Positions 50,366-61,119 of a stretch of DNA of 64,000 bases are shown piece after piece. A program made the position numbers and the translations under genes. This DNA is from Paragordius varius (Eukaryota; Nematomorpha). The notes beneath the pieces are model-generated. The model made no database searches. It was given only the letters and a program-made list of their open reading frames with translations, and was not told where the DNA came from. The DNA lies in assembly GCA_964247055.1 (NCBI GenBank), contig OZ176056.1, forward strand, positions 4,092,001 to 4,156,000. Reading direction: 5' to 3'. Position 1 is the stretch's first letter. Every line of letters starts with the position of its first letter.

Positions 50366-53300
50366 CATCAGTATCAGCTAAAGAAATATATTATATTATA
50401 AAAAATTAAAAAAATACCCATTCGGGAGATATCTAAGCATTTCCAAATAAAAAATAAAGGAAAAAGCGTTAAAATTATCAAAACTAAAAATAAATTAGCA
50501 AAAATTTTACAGGCCTGAATTTCATCCGCATGGGTTAGATCCGGTGGGATTTCTAATCGATTAGGGTATTAAAAATTTATTTTCATTAGCGAATAAGTAA
50601 AATAAAATTAATTTTAATATACCAGGTGCATGAGACGTTACAGCTTCTATAATTTAATAAAAATCTTAATATTTTATATACGGTGGATAATAAACTTTTT
50701 TTAGATTTTAAAGTTATTCTATTAATTTATAATTGTTTAAAGTTGAGTGACTTCACAAAAACTTAATAGTTTGAGGGCTTTCAGAAACCCTTATAACAAA
50801 ACCAAAAATATAATTTAGATTGATCATTTTATATTTTAAAATTTAACCCTAAAATGATATAAAAAATTTGATACCTTATCAAAAATACTGTCATTAATTG
50901 AGTGTATTAAAAATTAATTTGTCATGGAAAATGAGGGTCCAATATACATACAGCATAAAAGTTATATAAAAATAAAAAAAAAACTACCTTGAATATTACT
51001 GATTACTTAAAATCAAAATAAAATTTAATATATACCCGATGCATCGGTGTCAATATCTAAAATTCAAATATGATTAATTTATGCCTAAATGACATCAAAA
51101 ATAAGAATTATACTTTCAATTATTTCTTTGAGGACTTAATTATTATAATAATGAGATAAAAGAAAATTGATATATAAGGATATAATTAAAATATAATGTC
51201 TTTGATGGGGTTATGATGAAGTTATTACCGTGTATGTGACCGTTCCCAAAAATAACCAGTCATATGATTTAAATTTAAATATATGCTTCGCTCTATAAAA
51301 TAAATATAAAATCATGGATGTTTATAAAATTTAAATTAATTGAGAATTAATTACTGAAGTTTTATATTTTAAAAAATAAGTTTTCGAAATTATTTCCGCA
51401 AAAGATTGCATTTTTAAGCGGATTATTTATTAACAGGTTTAACACCCAACCCTACTAATGTATTTTGGTTTAGTTACCATTTAATTGATTTTTCAAATCT
51501 TTATGGATAGAGGAATATATTTATTGACATATTAAAATGTACTTGCAATGAAATCTAAGGATTTAATGTGATATAAATAAAGTGGGGAAAATAGAATCAA
51601 AAATTTATTTGGTTAATAATTAATTACCCGATTCAATTAAGAGTTGATGTCCCACACTACCATCAGCTAAATATTTTTGATTATTTTAAAACAAATCGCA
51701 TACCTGAGACAACTATAATTTGATAATAAAATATTTTTACTGAATTAAAATTGTTAGCAACAAAAGTTTAAAAAATGTTTGGATAACTTTTATGTAATTA
51801 GTTTGTGTGAGTTAGGTTAACGTCGGATTTAATTTTTGTTTAAAAATTATAAAAAATATCTTACGATATTATATAATTATTAATAAAAGCCTGAATTTGA
51901 TTTTTTCTAAGTTAAATCTAAATTATTTCAATCCGATAGCATTCAACCATAAATTTTTAAAAAGGCCAAAAATTTAATGCAAGTTAATAAACTGTTTCCA
52001 TTAAAGCATTTGTTGGGAAAATAATACCGCTTACATAAATAAATAGAATTAACCTTAGGTATTTTGATAATTAATTTAATAGGGGTTTATCTAATTTTTA
52101 CCTTGAGCTATATGTTGGGCACCTAAAATAATTAATTAAGTTTTATTATTTATTATGGTAAAATATTTTATTTATATGCACATTAACGCAAGTTTTTGGT
52201 TATTTTCTTATATGCATGCATTACCCTAATTTTTTTGAGTTCTAAAAGCCGGTGACTTGTACTATCCAAAAATACGCAAACTTTAACAATTAAATTTTTT
52301 GGCTTTAAATTTAGTTAACTATGTTGTAAATTCGGGTTTATAGAAAATAAATCTTTTTTATATAGCATGATGTCAAATTTATTTAAAACTGTGATGCAAA
52401 ATGCTTAAAAACCTCTTTTAATAAAATTTTCATTAATTTAGTTATTTATTTAACTTTTTAAACTTAAAAAAATATTTTTTGCACCAATGGAAACATATGA
52501 ACTTAACACCAGGTTTTCTGATTTTAACATCTTTTATGCATTACTTAAGTTACCGATAAAATCAACTAATTTTAAAAGTAATTTATAGAAAAGTGCCAAT
52601 TTAATTCGTTTATATATTGTGAAAAGTGTTTTTAAGATTTTTTTTGTTTTAAAAATTATAATTATTATACTTTCGCTAATAGCTTCTCCAACTTTATGAA
52701 GAAATATAATGTGTAAAAAAAATTAACAGCTAAAATACTATTTATCAGATTTTCCGCCTCTATTATAAAGTATAAAAATGGTTTTAATCCATATAAAAAT
52801 ACCAATATTAAAATATATATATTTATATATACCAATCCGTATATTTTCTAAATCTTAAGTAATAATTTTTATTATGCTTTGCCACAAAATACTTGACTCA
52901 ATTACTCGACTTACTATATGATGGAAGATTTTAAAAAATTAAATTTTTTATAAAGGATTTAAAAACAGAAATAAAACTTGAACTAGGCATGGTTACTATA
53001 TATATAATTTATGTGAAATTATATTTAATTTATATAATTTAAACCAAAATTTGTTAATTAACTATTTTAATTCTTTAACACTTCGATTCAAATTGGGATA
53101 TCTAAATACCCCAGATTAAACTTGAGTATTTTTAAAAAAGTACCGAAAACGGTCCTAATTTAAATTTATGCTTCTATCCTAATTAAAATTATATAAATAA
53201 ATAGCTAAATAAAATTTTATTTTGAAAAAAAATTCCATGTCAAAGTACTTCGACGCCATTTTTATTTCGCAAAATTTTTGCAAAATATCGCCTTCATTTA

Positions 53301-56300
53301 ATTTTAAGGGTAAAATTAAAGCTAGTTTTTTATTTAAATTACATCTAACATTGATAATAGAAAAAGCGGTTTATTTTGTATTAGTTTTCAATTTTACCAT
53401 TGCACACATGTCACGTAGACTAAATTACCTTTTGGTTTTAGTTTAAAATAAGTAATATCAAATATTTTTGAATAAAGTTAACAGACCTGGGGTATTAACT
53501 ACCCCAATTTGAATCGAAGGACTAAAAGGAATGTGTTGTATCCAAGTGTTAATATTACCGGGTTCTATTTCCATTTGGGGATTACCTACATATAGCAATT
53601 TTTATTTAGGATATATTTAAAAATTTATAAATTTGAACACTGTGCGCAAAAAAGAGGGTTAATTTTTTTTAAAATTTTTTTTTTAATCAGATAGCTTATG
53701 ACCAGTGAATTCATTTGCCTAAAAAATTTAATTTGACGACCTAGTTTTTAAAATAAAGAGAATATCGAAATCGGGCAAAAAGTGAAAATTAAGGATAATT
53801 TAAAAAATAATGATAGAAACTGAGATGTTATGGTTGATTATCATCGAGATATTTTCTATATATAGATAAGAGATAAAATTATATAAATAGGGTTTCCATA
53901 AAAAGTCAGCTCAAAAGATCTTTCTTTTAACACACTTAAAAGTCAAAAAAAATTTTATGAAACTATATTAAAATAATTTTTCATAATTATTTACTAGCTA
54001 AACTCATTTATCAAAATAAAACCAAAATATATTGTTTTTTATTTTTACATTTTTTTGTCATCTGGATCGTGAGTGTATAAAAAATTTATACTGTTTTATT
54101 TTGGATTCTTACATGAGTCGGAATTATTAAGTATATAATTTATGCAAAATAGGATTTAAAAGTAGTGGAATATCAACCAAAAATCTATCCCTGTAACAAG
54201 ACTGTTGTATGACAAATTAATATATGTATTGTGATTGGTACGGATTGGTTGATATTCCACTAATTTTAAATCCTATTTTGTAAAAATTATTTACTTAATA
54301 ATTCCCACTCATGTAATTCCAAATTAAAACAGTATAAATTTTTTATAAACTCACAAACCAGATGACAAAAAAATGTAAAAATAAAAAACATTATTTTTTG
54401 GTTTTATTTTGATATATAAGTTTTTAACTGAAAAAATATGGATGTTAAGATTTTTATGTGAGTTTAGCTAGAAAATAATTAAAAAAAATATATTAATATA
54501 ATTTAATAAAAAAATTTGTCTTAAGATTGTGTTAAAAGAAAAACCCATCTTTGCTTATATTTTATAGAAATCCCTAACTATATAATTTTAGGCTATTTAT
54601 ATATTAAAAATATCTCCTAAAATTTAATAAACCATAATATTTTAAATTTTATCATTATTTTTTGAATTATCTCAATTATGCTTAATTTTCACTTTTTGCC
54701 CGATTTTGATTTTCTTTCTATATTTTATAAACTAGGTTGTCAACAAATTATAATTTTGGCGGCAAATGAATTCACTGGTCATAAGCTATAAAAAAATTTT
54801 GCCAAATCAAAATGATTTTTTGCACACAGTGTATATATTTAAACTGAGATATCAGAGGAAGTTTAGAAAATTTTTAATGTAATTCAGATGTTTAAAGTAA
54901 AAAGAAATTATACAGACAAAACTCAATAATATAAAGAATAATATTTTTTTCTGAAAGACAACCATTTTAAAACTTGTTTCTTTTTATATATAACTAACTC
55001 ATTTTTATAAATGGCAAAGTGTAAAATAGAGCTGTTATTAACTCAATCAATTTCATATTTTACAATTATAAAGAAACAGCTTATATGGAAAAAATAAGGT
55101 ATGAAAAAGTATGATTGTCTTGACTATATTTTTTACGTTTTGTTTGTATAAACAATTTTTACTGTATATGTAATAGAAGGTTAAAAAAGGTTTCAGGTAT
55201 AGCCTTATAAAATGGTTAGAAACATGTTTAGTACAGTTATATCACTTAATCTAGAGACAAATTTCCATTAATTTGTGTTACTTTATTTTTTTTGCTGATA
55301 ATACAGAATCTAATAAATTCTATGTTAAATTTAATAAGTGAAAAAAATTACTTGAATCAGTATCAATCGTATCAACAGATTCCACATCGTTTTCTATCAA
55401 AAAATGTTACATAGGAATTCGCGCAAACATAGAAAAATCAAATGTCCATTTTTTAATAAAAAATCATCAGTTTTTTTCAAAATTTACTTTATAAGATTAT
55501 TAATCCATAAGTTCAAAATTTTTTATATATCTCCAAAATTTAAATATCTAAGTTGATAACTATTGGTGTAAAAATGCTATTAAACCTAATATTCATATAA
55601 ATAAAATTAAAAATCATATATAACTAAATACTAATACATAACCTAAATTAACTTTAATTTTTTAGATACTTATAAAAATATGTAATTTTTATTCAATTTT
55701 TATTTAGGGATTCGGAATACTCCGTATAAACAAGACGGTAACCTAATGTGACTATAGTATCCTCTGACAAAACATTTAAAATAATATTAATAACACGTAG
55801 GATGAATACCAAAAATAAGTTTGTTAATGTTTGCTAAAAAAATCAAGTACCAATCTGCAAATTCTCATCAACAACATTGATGTCATCTAAAACAAATATA
55901 TAAATTATATTGATAATGTCATTTAAAACAAATATATAAAAGCTCGATTTGAGTCTTAAGCCGTTTAAAATAGGCCTTATTAATATGGTAAAATAAATTG
56001 ACCAAATATCAGGTAAACTAAGTTAATCACGTTAATGATTTTGATACAAACTCCTTATATTTTTAAATATATAGTTGACACTCCATGATGTTTGAGTATA
56101 TTTCACAGCGATTTAAAATCTCAATAAGTATTCCAAATATTAAATCCAAAAATATGCTTTCTTTAGCCTTTTAGGTGCATTATACATTTTTTAAAATATC
56201 TTTTTTAAATTTTTTAATCGCTAAAGGAACATGCAATTAAATGTATATTATGGTTGGAAAATCTAAATATTTAACTTTAAAAAGCTTTCAGGCTTACCAT

Positions 56301-57929
56301 TATAAGCGGTTTGTTACAATCGTGTTTGGAGCTGTGCCAATTTTTAACTCTAGGAGCCACAAAACTGAAATTAACTTTTTTATAATACCTGAGATCAATG
56401 TTTGATAATTAAATTTTAACTAAAATAACAAAACTATAGTTTATTTACAAAATTAGACTTTGGGGTATAAAACTACCCCAATATGTCAACTAGGACAAAA
56501 GAGTGAAAAGGTCATGACCACACGTTTAAAACGATATAGAATGCATAAAATTTTGTCTAATACCAAACGATATAATGGTTAGGATATTTGGATTTTAAAT
56601 GGTGGGATAGAGAACTAAATCAAAAGGTAATGTAATGTTAACAGTGAAAAAAACGCCGTTGGAACACCATCGGCTCAATGTACAACACTGATATATAAAA
56701 TATAAATTTAATTAAATAAGATAAACCAGAATTTTCATCTGCTAAATCAATAGTTGGATCATTATTTTCCGTATCATCGCTTGTTGAATCATGCTCTGAA
56801 AAGGGATATAAAAATACATATATTTTATAGTCCCTCTAAGTTAATTGTATTAAGTTTGAGTTTTAAACACTTTGAAATTCTATATAATCATTACATGATT
56901 ATCAAGGACGTTAAGTTTAAGTATTCAATAATTTTAATTGTTAATTTTAAATGGATTAGTATATATTGGACAAATGTTTCTATCTAAAGTTTACAGGTTG
57001 TAACACGCTTACGGGCGAAATGGCTCCAATTCGGATTCCTAAATAAAAACCTCAACACATGATAAAAAATATTCAATGTTTTGAAACCGCGTGTTTAGAT
57101 TCTAACAGTTCCAAAAAACTAACCCTTTTGATTCTACAAAAAACGGTTTTTCTTTTGACATTTGAGTGTATTTTGAGTAATAAACATTATGAAAAATAGA
57201 TAGTAAAACATCAATGATTACCATTATCAATCTCTGGATGGGGTTCATCCACATTTAATTCAACTTGCAAAAATATTAAGATCACATATTATCAATTGTA
57301 TTTTATTAGAAAGGTTTTGGCCATTAAAAAATATATACCTGATGCGTCCAAATTCGATACTTCAAGCAGATGTTTTGCTGCTGCTATTCCTGCCCCAGCC
57401 AAGATGGCACCACCTTTGTAATTTTTGAAAATAATTTATTTCTAGTAAAAAAAATTTAGGGTTATTGCCGCCATACACGAAAATCAAATGTAAAAAAATT
57501 AGCTAAAAACTTGTTTTATTATTATACATGTGTTATTAGATAAAAAAGTTTATGATTTTTGATTTTTATATTACTCAAGAGTTTATGAATAGATGATGAT
57601 CTATATATGGTGGGTTTGTTTGCCTACTATTATATGATACAAGATATTACAACAAGCTTAAATTATTCAAACCTTTTGTAAAAAATCTTTGAGCAAACTC
57701 GAAGTTTTAGACAAAACATTTATTTATACCCTAATAAGTTATAAAATTTTATTATTCCGACGATAAAGATAATTTAAACCAAAATGATTATACAAATATG
57801 GTTCAATAATTTTTTTCTTGATCAATTTATTTTAATAAAATTGTCTGCATGCTATAATAATTATTCTTAAATATGTATACATACATTACGATTGGTTAAA
57901 AATAATTTAAAAACTACCAACAATTGTTC

Positions 57930-57968
<39 letters not shown>

Positions 57969-58696
57969 AGGGATAAGTTTTTGGTTAATTTAACGGTGTA
58001 TTAACTATGTGGCTTATGATGTTGTACATTTATTTATGCACGATAAATGAAGGCGCTAGTTTTTTAAGGTTAAGGAAATCTTCTCACAAATTTCGACAGA
58101 GAGTTAACAAAATTTTTTCACTTTTTTCTATTTCATTCTTAATGTAAATTAAATGAATTAAACATAGATCTAAATATTTCTTATGAAATATGAAGTCGTG
58201 AGCATTTTTCCCGTGACATATTTATATATCACATGGCAATATTAACTTAAAGTAAATAAAATATTTGACAAGGAGGTGAAACGCGTAAAAATATTTTCTA
58301 ATGAATATATTTTTAGAAATTTATCTAAATAATATTTTTATAGATTTAGATTTGGAGGACAACAATGACTGTTTTTTTACTTTAAATAAATACCTGCCAA
58401 AGCGTCATCTTTGGAAACTATTTAATTTAAATATATTAATTTTTAAAGTTAAAATATCAAAACTTTTACTTAGTCTGGTTTCCCTACTGGTGTTAACATG
58501 ATTAAAATCTAAAATTAACATTGATATTTAAACTTATCACAGGTGGAATTTCAACAGATTCATTATTGTCTATCTTGGGAATAGGTAGTTTTATTGTGGA
58601 ATCGTCTATAAAAAAATATTTGGAATGCTTATTAGTAAGGTTAAATTTTAATTTTTTTAATAATAATGTATAAAGGAGGACACGGGCATATGACAA
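50366..58696 (-). CDS. Gene of tiny phase 1-1 exons (micro-exon gene), acidic protein with one membrane-like segment
   Basis: Exons proposed: 58534-58696 (or from 58605), 58394-58408, 57918-57929, 57339-57413, 57222-57263, 56727-56795, 55851-55886, 55352-55393, 52102-52122, 51704-51712, 51628-51666, 51036-51056, 50988-51005, 50623-50646, 50511-50552, 50366-50377. Each internal one lies between an AG acceptor after an A/T-rich tract and a GT donor, is a multiple of three long, and starts and ends in phase 1. The start MSYARVLLYTLLLKKLKF may be a leader. Exons two to four join to ALAGTIVGGAILAGAGIAAA, a glycine-rich membrane-like helix; the rest is acidic (SDDTENNDPTIDLADENS, then ENDVESVDTIDTDS). 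The shortest exons could be chance matches; the larger ones are firmer. The last exon was not found. Large introns carry several transposons. Confidence 0.6.
53080..53550. mobile_element. Element with GGGGTATCTAAATACCCC-type ends, copy 3
   Basis: Starts CACTTCGATTCAAATTGGGA, ends ACCCCAATTTGAATCGAAGG and AATGTGTTGTATCCAAG. Internal blocks match 44898-45450 inverted. Sits in the large intron 52123-55351 of the micro-exon gene. The ORF at 53222-53446 lies within it and is not a gene. Confidence 0.65.
53638..54831. mobile_element. 1.2-kb nearly complete palindromic element
   Basis: Ends CACTGTGCGCAAAAAA and TTTTTTGCACACAGTG. Arms of more than 500 bases pair almost throughout: ATCGGGCAAAAAGTGAAAAT (about 53771) against ATTTTCACTTTTTGCCCGAT (about 54690), CCAGATGACAAAAAAATG (about 54358) against CATTTTTTTGTCATCTGG (about 54050), and TTAAAAGTAGTGGAATATCA against TGATATTCCACTAATTTTAA near the centre at about 54210. 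No coding capacity. The CACTGTG ends resemble Tc1/mariner termini. It lies in intron 52123-55351 of the micro-exon gene. Confidence 0.8.
54894..55164. mobile_element. CAGT-ended element with ACAGACAAAAC termini
   Basis: Left AGTAAAAAGAAATTATACAG then ACAAAAC; right TTTTTACGTTTTGTTTGTAT ending ACTG followed by TA. About 270 bp. Third element in the intron 52123-55351, directly after the 1.2-kb palindrome. Confidence 0.65.
56085..56520 (-). repeat. Dispersed element with ATGCGCCTAA-type block, inverted copy
   Basis: Carries, in reverse order and orientation relative to 39590-40085, the blocks TTTAGCCTTTTAGGTGCATT, TTAACTTTAAAAAGCTTTCA and TTTGGGGTATAAAACTACCC, ending ACTAGGACAAAAGAG. Lies in intron 55887-56726 of the micro-exon gene. 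Confidence 0.55.
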
Positions 58697-58918
58697 ATCT
58701 ATTAATAATATTTTTGATAACCAATTAGTTTTAAAACACCATTTAAAATTTATAAAAATGAACTTTGTTTTAGATTAAGTACATTTCTATACATGAAGTA
58801 TTGATGCTTAGCTTGCGGTTTTTTTAATGATTGGTTCTGATATTAAATACTTATTATTATAATAGCCAATATTATAAATAAGTATAAATTTAAATCTCAA
58901 CTGAATAAAATAAAAAAG

Positions 58919-59118
58919 TACCAATTAAACCCAAATTAATTCTTGAACAATTTAAATTTACCCTAGAAAAATTCAAATTCACCCTCGAACAATTTATATT
59001 CACCATAAAATAAATTGTGTTTTTTAAGATTAAAAATTACCTTATCCCGAAACATATGATTTATTTTTAGGGCTACTTTAAATTGTTTAAGGGTGAATTT
59101 GAATTGTAAATGGTATAT
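58919..59118. mobile_element. Hairpin MITE with TTCAAATTCACCC modules, copy 6
   Basis: Left arm ATTCTTGAACAATTTAAATT and ATTCAAATTCACCCTCGAAC; right arm AGGGTGAATTTGAATTGTAA then ATGGTATA. At about 200 bp it is the shortest copy, with much of the core and right arm missing. Confidence 0.65.
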
Positions 59119-59792
59119 TTTGGTTGAAATATATATTTATATATATATATATATATTCTGTTAGAAAATATCAGGTTTTTAATGAGCTTTAAATAAGAGT
59201 CATTTTACAGTTTTAATTTACACTTTTGTGACGATTGCACTGTAACGAAAAATCGTCAAAGAGCGCACATTATATCAATTATATATATATTTTGGTAAAT
59301 TTAAATGTTTAAAAAGCAGAATTTTTTAAGTTGTGCTCCAAAAATCTCAAATTTCTTCGCTAAGCTTTTTAATATGTTGAAACGAAGGGTATTATACTTG
59401 ACTCATTATGTTATAGTGATTATATTAGTTTTATAGACAAAAATAGGGATAAATTATAGTTATTATAACAGTTTTAAATTCTTGGGCTTATTACAATTTT
59501 ATACTTTTTATTTTTACTGTAAATATAATGTAAGTAAGTTTGAAGCAAATCGATATTTTTTATTTTCATCAAAAAGGAGGATGGCAAACATTATGATGTC
59601 AAATATGTCCATCCTTTAATCCATAAAATTATCCTAATGGAAACATAGATAAAATTCAATCTTTTTCTATAAGGAATCATATATATATATATATTTATTC
59701 GACATAAACTCGGATACCCTCTATTACCAAAGATATATAAAACAATGTCAAAATCAGATATACTCACTAAAAAAATTAAAAGGCCTCAAAAA

Positions 59793-59935
59793 ATATTTAT
59801 CAAGGGCCTGCGCACCATATAATACCGATAAAAAGTTCATATCTGTTTAACACATTTGCCGATAGTTTTTAAAAAATTAATAAACACTTTGGGCAATAAA
59901 AAAGCAGTCTTAGGGCCGCGGTTTGAGTACCACTA
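59793..59935. repeat. hAT-like fragment
   Basis: Contains ATATAATACCGATAAAAAGT, an ACACATTTGCCGATAG block and the terminus GCCGCGGTTTGAGTACCACT. The same order of blocks occurs at 24110-24310, and the terminus matches the ends of 45983-46171. The left end is unclear. Confidence 0.5.
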
Positions 59936-61119
59936 TTTTAAATGCTCAAATAGTTCGTTAAATGAAATAAAAATTATAGTTAATGTTACAAATATGGCAG
60001 ATGCCCTGGAAAAAGAAGCAGGTTGAATGAAAAATTGTGTTAAGCTTATTTAAAACTAAAAACAATAATTGATATGGATACGAGTGTTAAATTTTACCAA
60101 TCCACACAAAGTAGAATTAATGAGCTATCTATAAAAAAATCTAGCGCATATTTTGTGTCGTTTTGGTTTGGTAGAACTTCTATCGAACTAGTTTAACCAT
60201 TAATTAGTTATTCCAAGATACAATTGACCCCAAAAAAATAATACATAAGAGAGAGTGTTTTAGAACCAAGGGTCTGAAGTTTGACCAATAAAATTTAATA
60301 GTTGATAGGAAGGCGTATGAATTATGGAATAAAAAAATTATTGGCAAAACATATTAATAAGCATAAATTTGCCCAAATTATTTGATATCAACTTTATTAA
60401 ACCAATATTCATCATTATTTCTATCAGGTTATAAACAGATCAGGTTTTAACTCATTATTTTTTAATATACCACACAGCGGATCATGTATGCAATGATAAC
60501 CATACAATAACCCTAATTAATACACAATTTTCTGACCAAAGGGTGTAATAAGGTTCTAAAAGATAAAAACCCGAAACCACATTCTATAAAATCATATAAT
60601 ATACGACATTGTGATGCTTTTAAAATTTTACCAAATATTTGAGTTTTCAGAATCGAAACACAGTTGTGATATAAGACCGTCCGTTATTTTGAATATACTA
60701 AAAACTTGGAAAATAAAAAGGCTTTATAAATAGGATACATAGACAAACGCTATGCTCTATCATGCTAACAATGGTTTAAATATAAATTGATAATAAAGGT
60801 TAATTTTACAATTGATCTCATCACCATAAGGTATTATTACCGTGATATGTTTTTTTGTTAGTATTATATACATCTTTTATCTAAAATTATCTTGCCAAAA
60901 TAAAAATTCATTTTTTTGGTTATCCATACTCTATGTTTAATATCAAATACAGAAACATCAAAAATGGCAAATGGTTTCTATACTAATCGCTGAAAAACTG
61001 TCTATAAAATCAGTTTTACACAATAATTGCAGTATATTTATTGCTTCAAAATATTGGCTATCACATTTCCTCTTCATACATATACACATTGTTTTGTATA
61101 AAAGATGAGAAGAACGAAT

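Larger units (their letters stand above)
58697..61119. other. Spacer between the micro-exon gene and POLR1B
   Basis: Holds a hairpin MITE (58919-59118), a TA run (59130-59158) and a hAT-like fragment (59793-59935). Further 5' exons of the micro-exon gene could lie here, but none was supported. Nothing recognised from 59936 to 61119. Confidence 0.5.

Noticed and set aside
51229-51300. Possible micro-exon ending at the donor CG|GTAATA
   Set aside because: No acceptor at a distance that keeps phase.
51446-51454. 9-nt AG...GT segment (TAGGGTTGG)
   Set aside because: Fits the phase but is too short to separate from chance in this AT-rich intron.
53222-53446. 74-codon plus-strand ORF
   Set aside because: Lies within a non-coding transposon copy and is not kept in the other copies.
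57010-57045. AG...GT-bounded segment in the micro-exon gene (reads GIRIGAISP)
   Set aside because: 26 nt long, so it would break the phase shared by its neighbours; kept out, though a real non-symmetric exon cannot be excluded.
60000-60040. Short plus-strand stretch reading MADALEKEAG before a GT donor
   Set aside because: Only ten residues, with no upstream promoter or downstream exon to support it.
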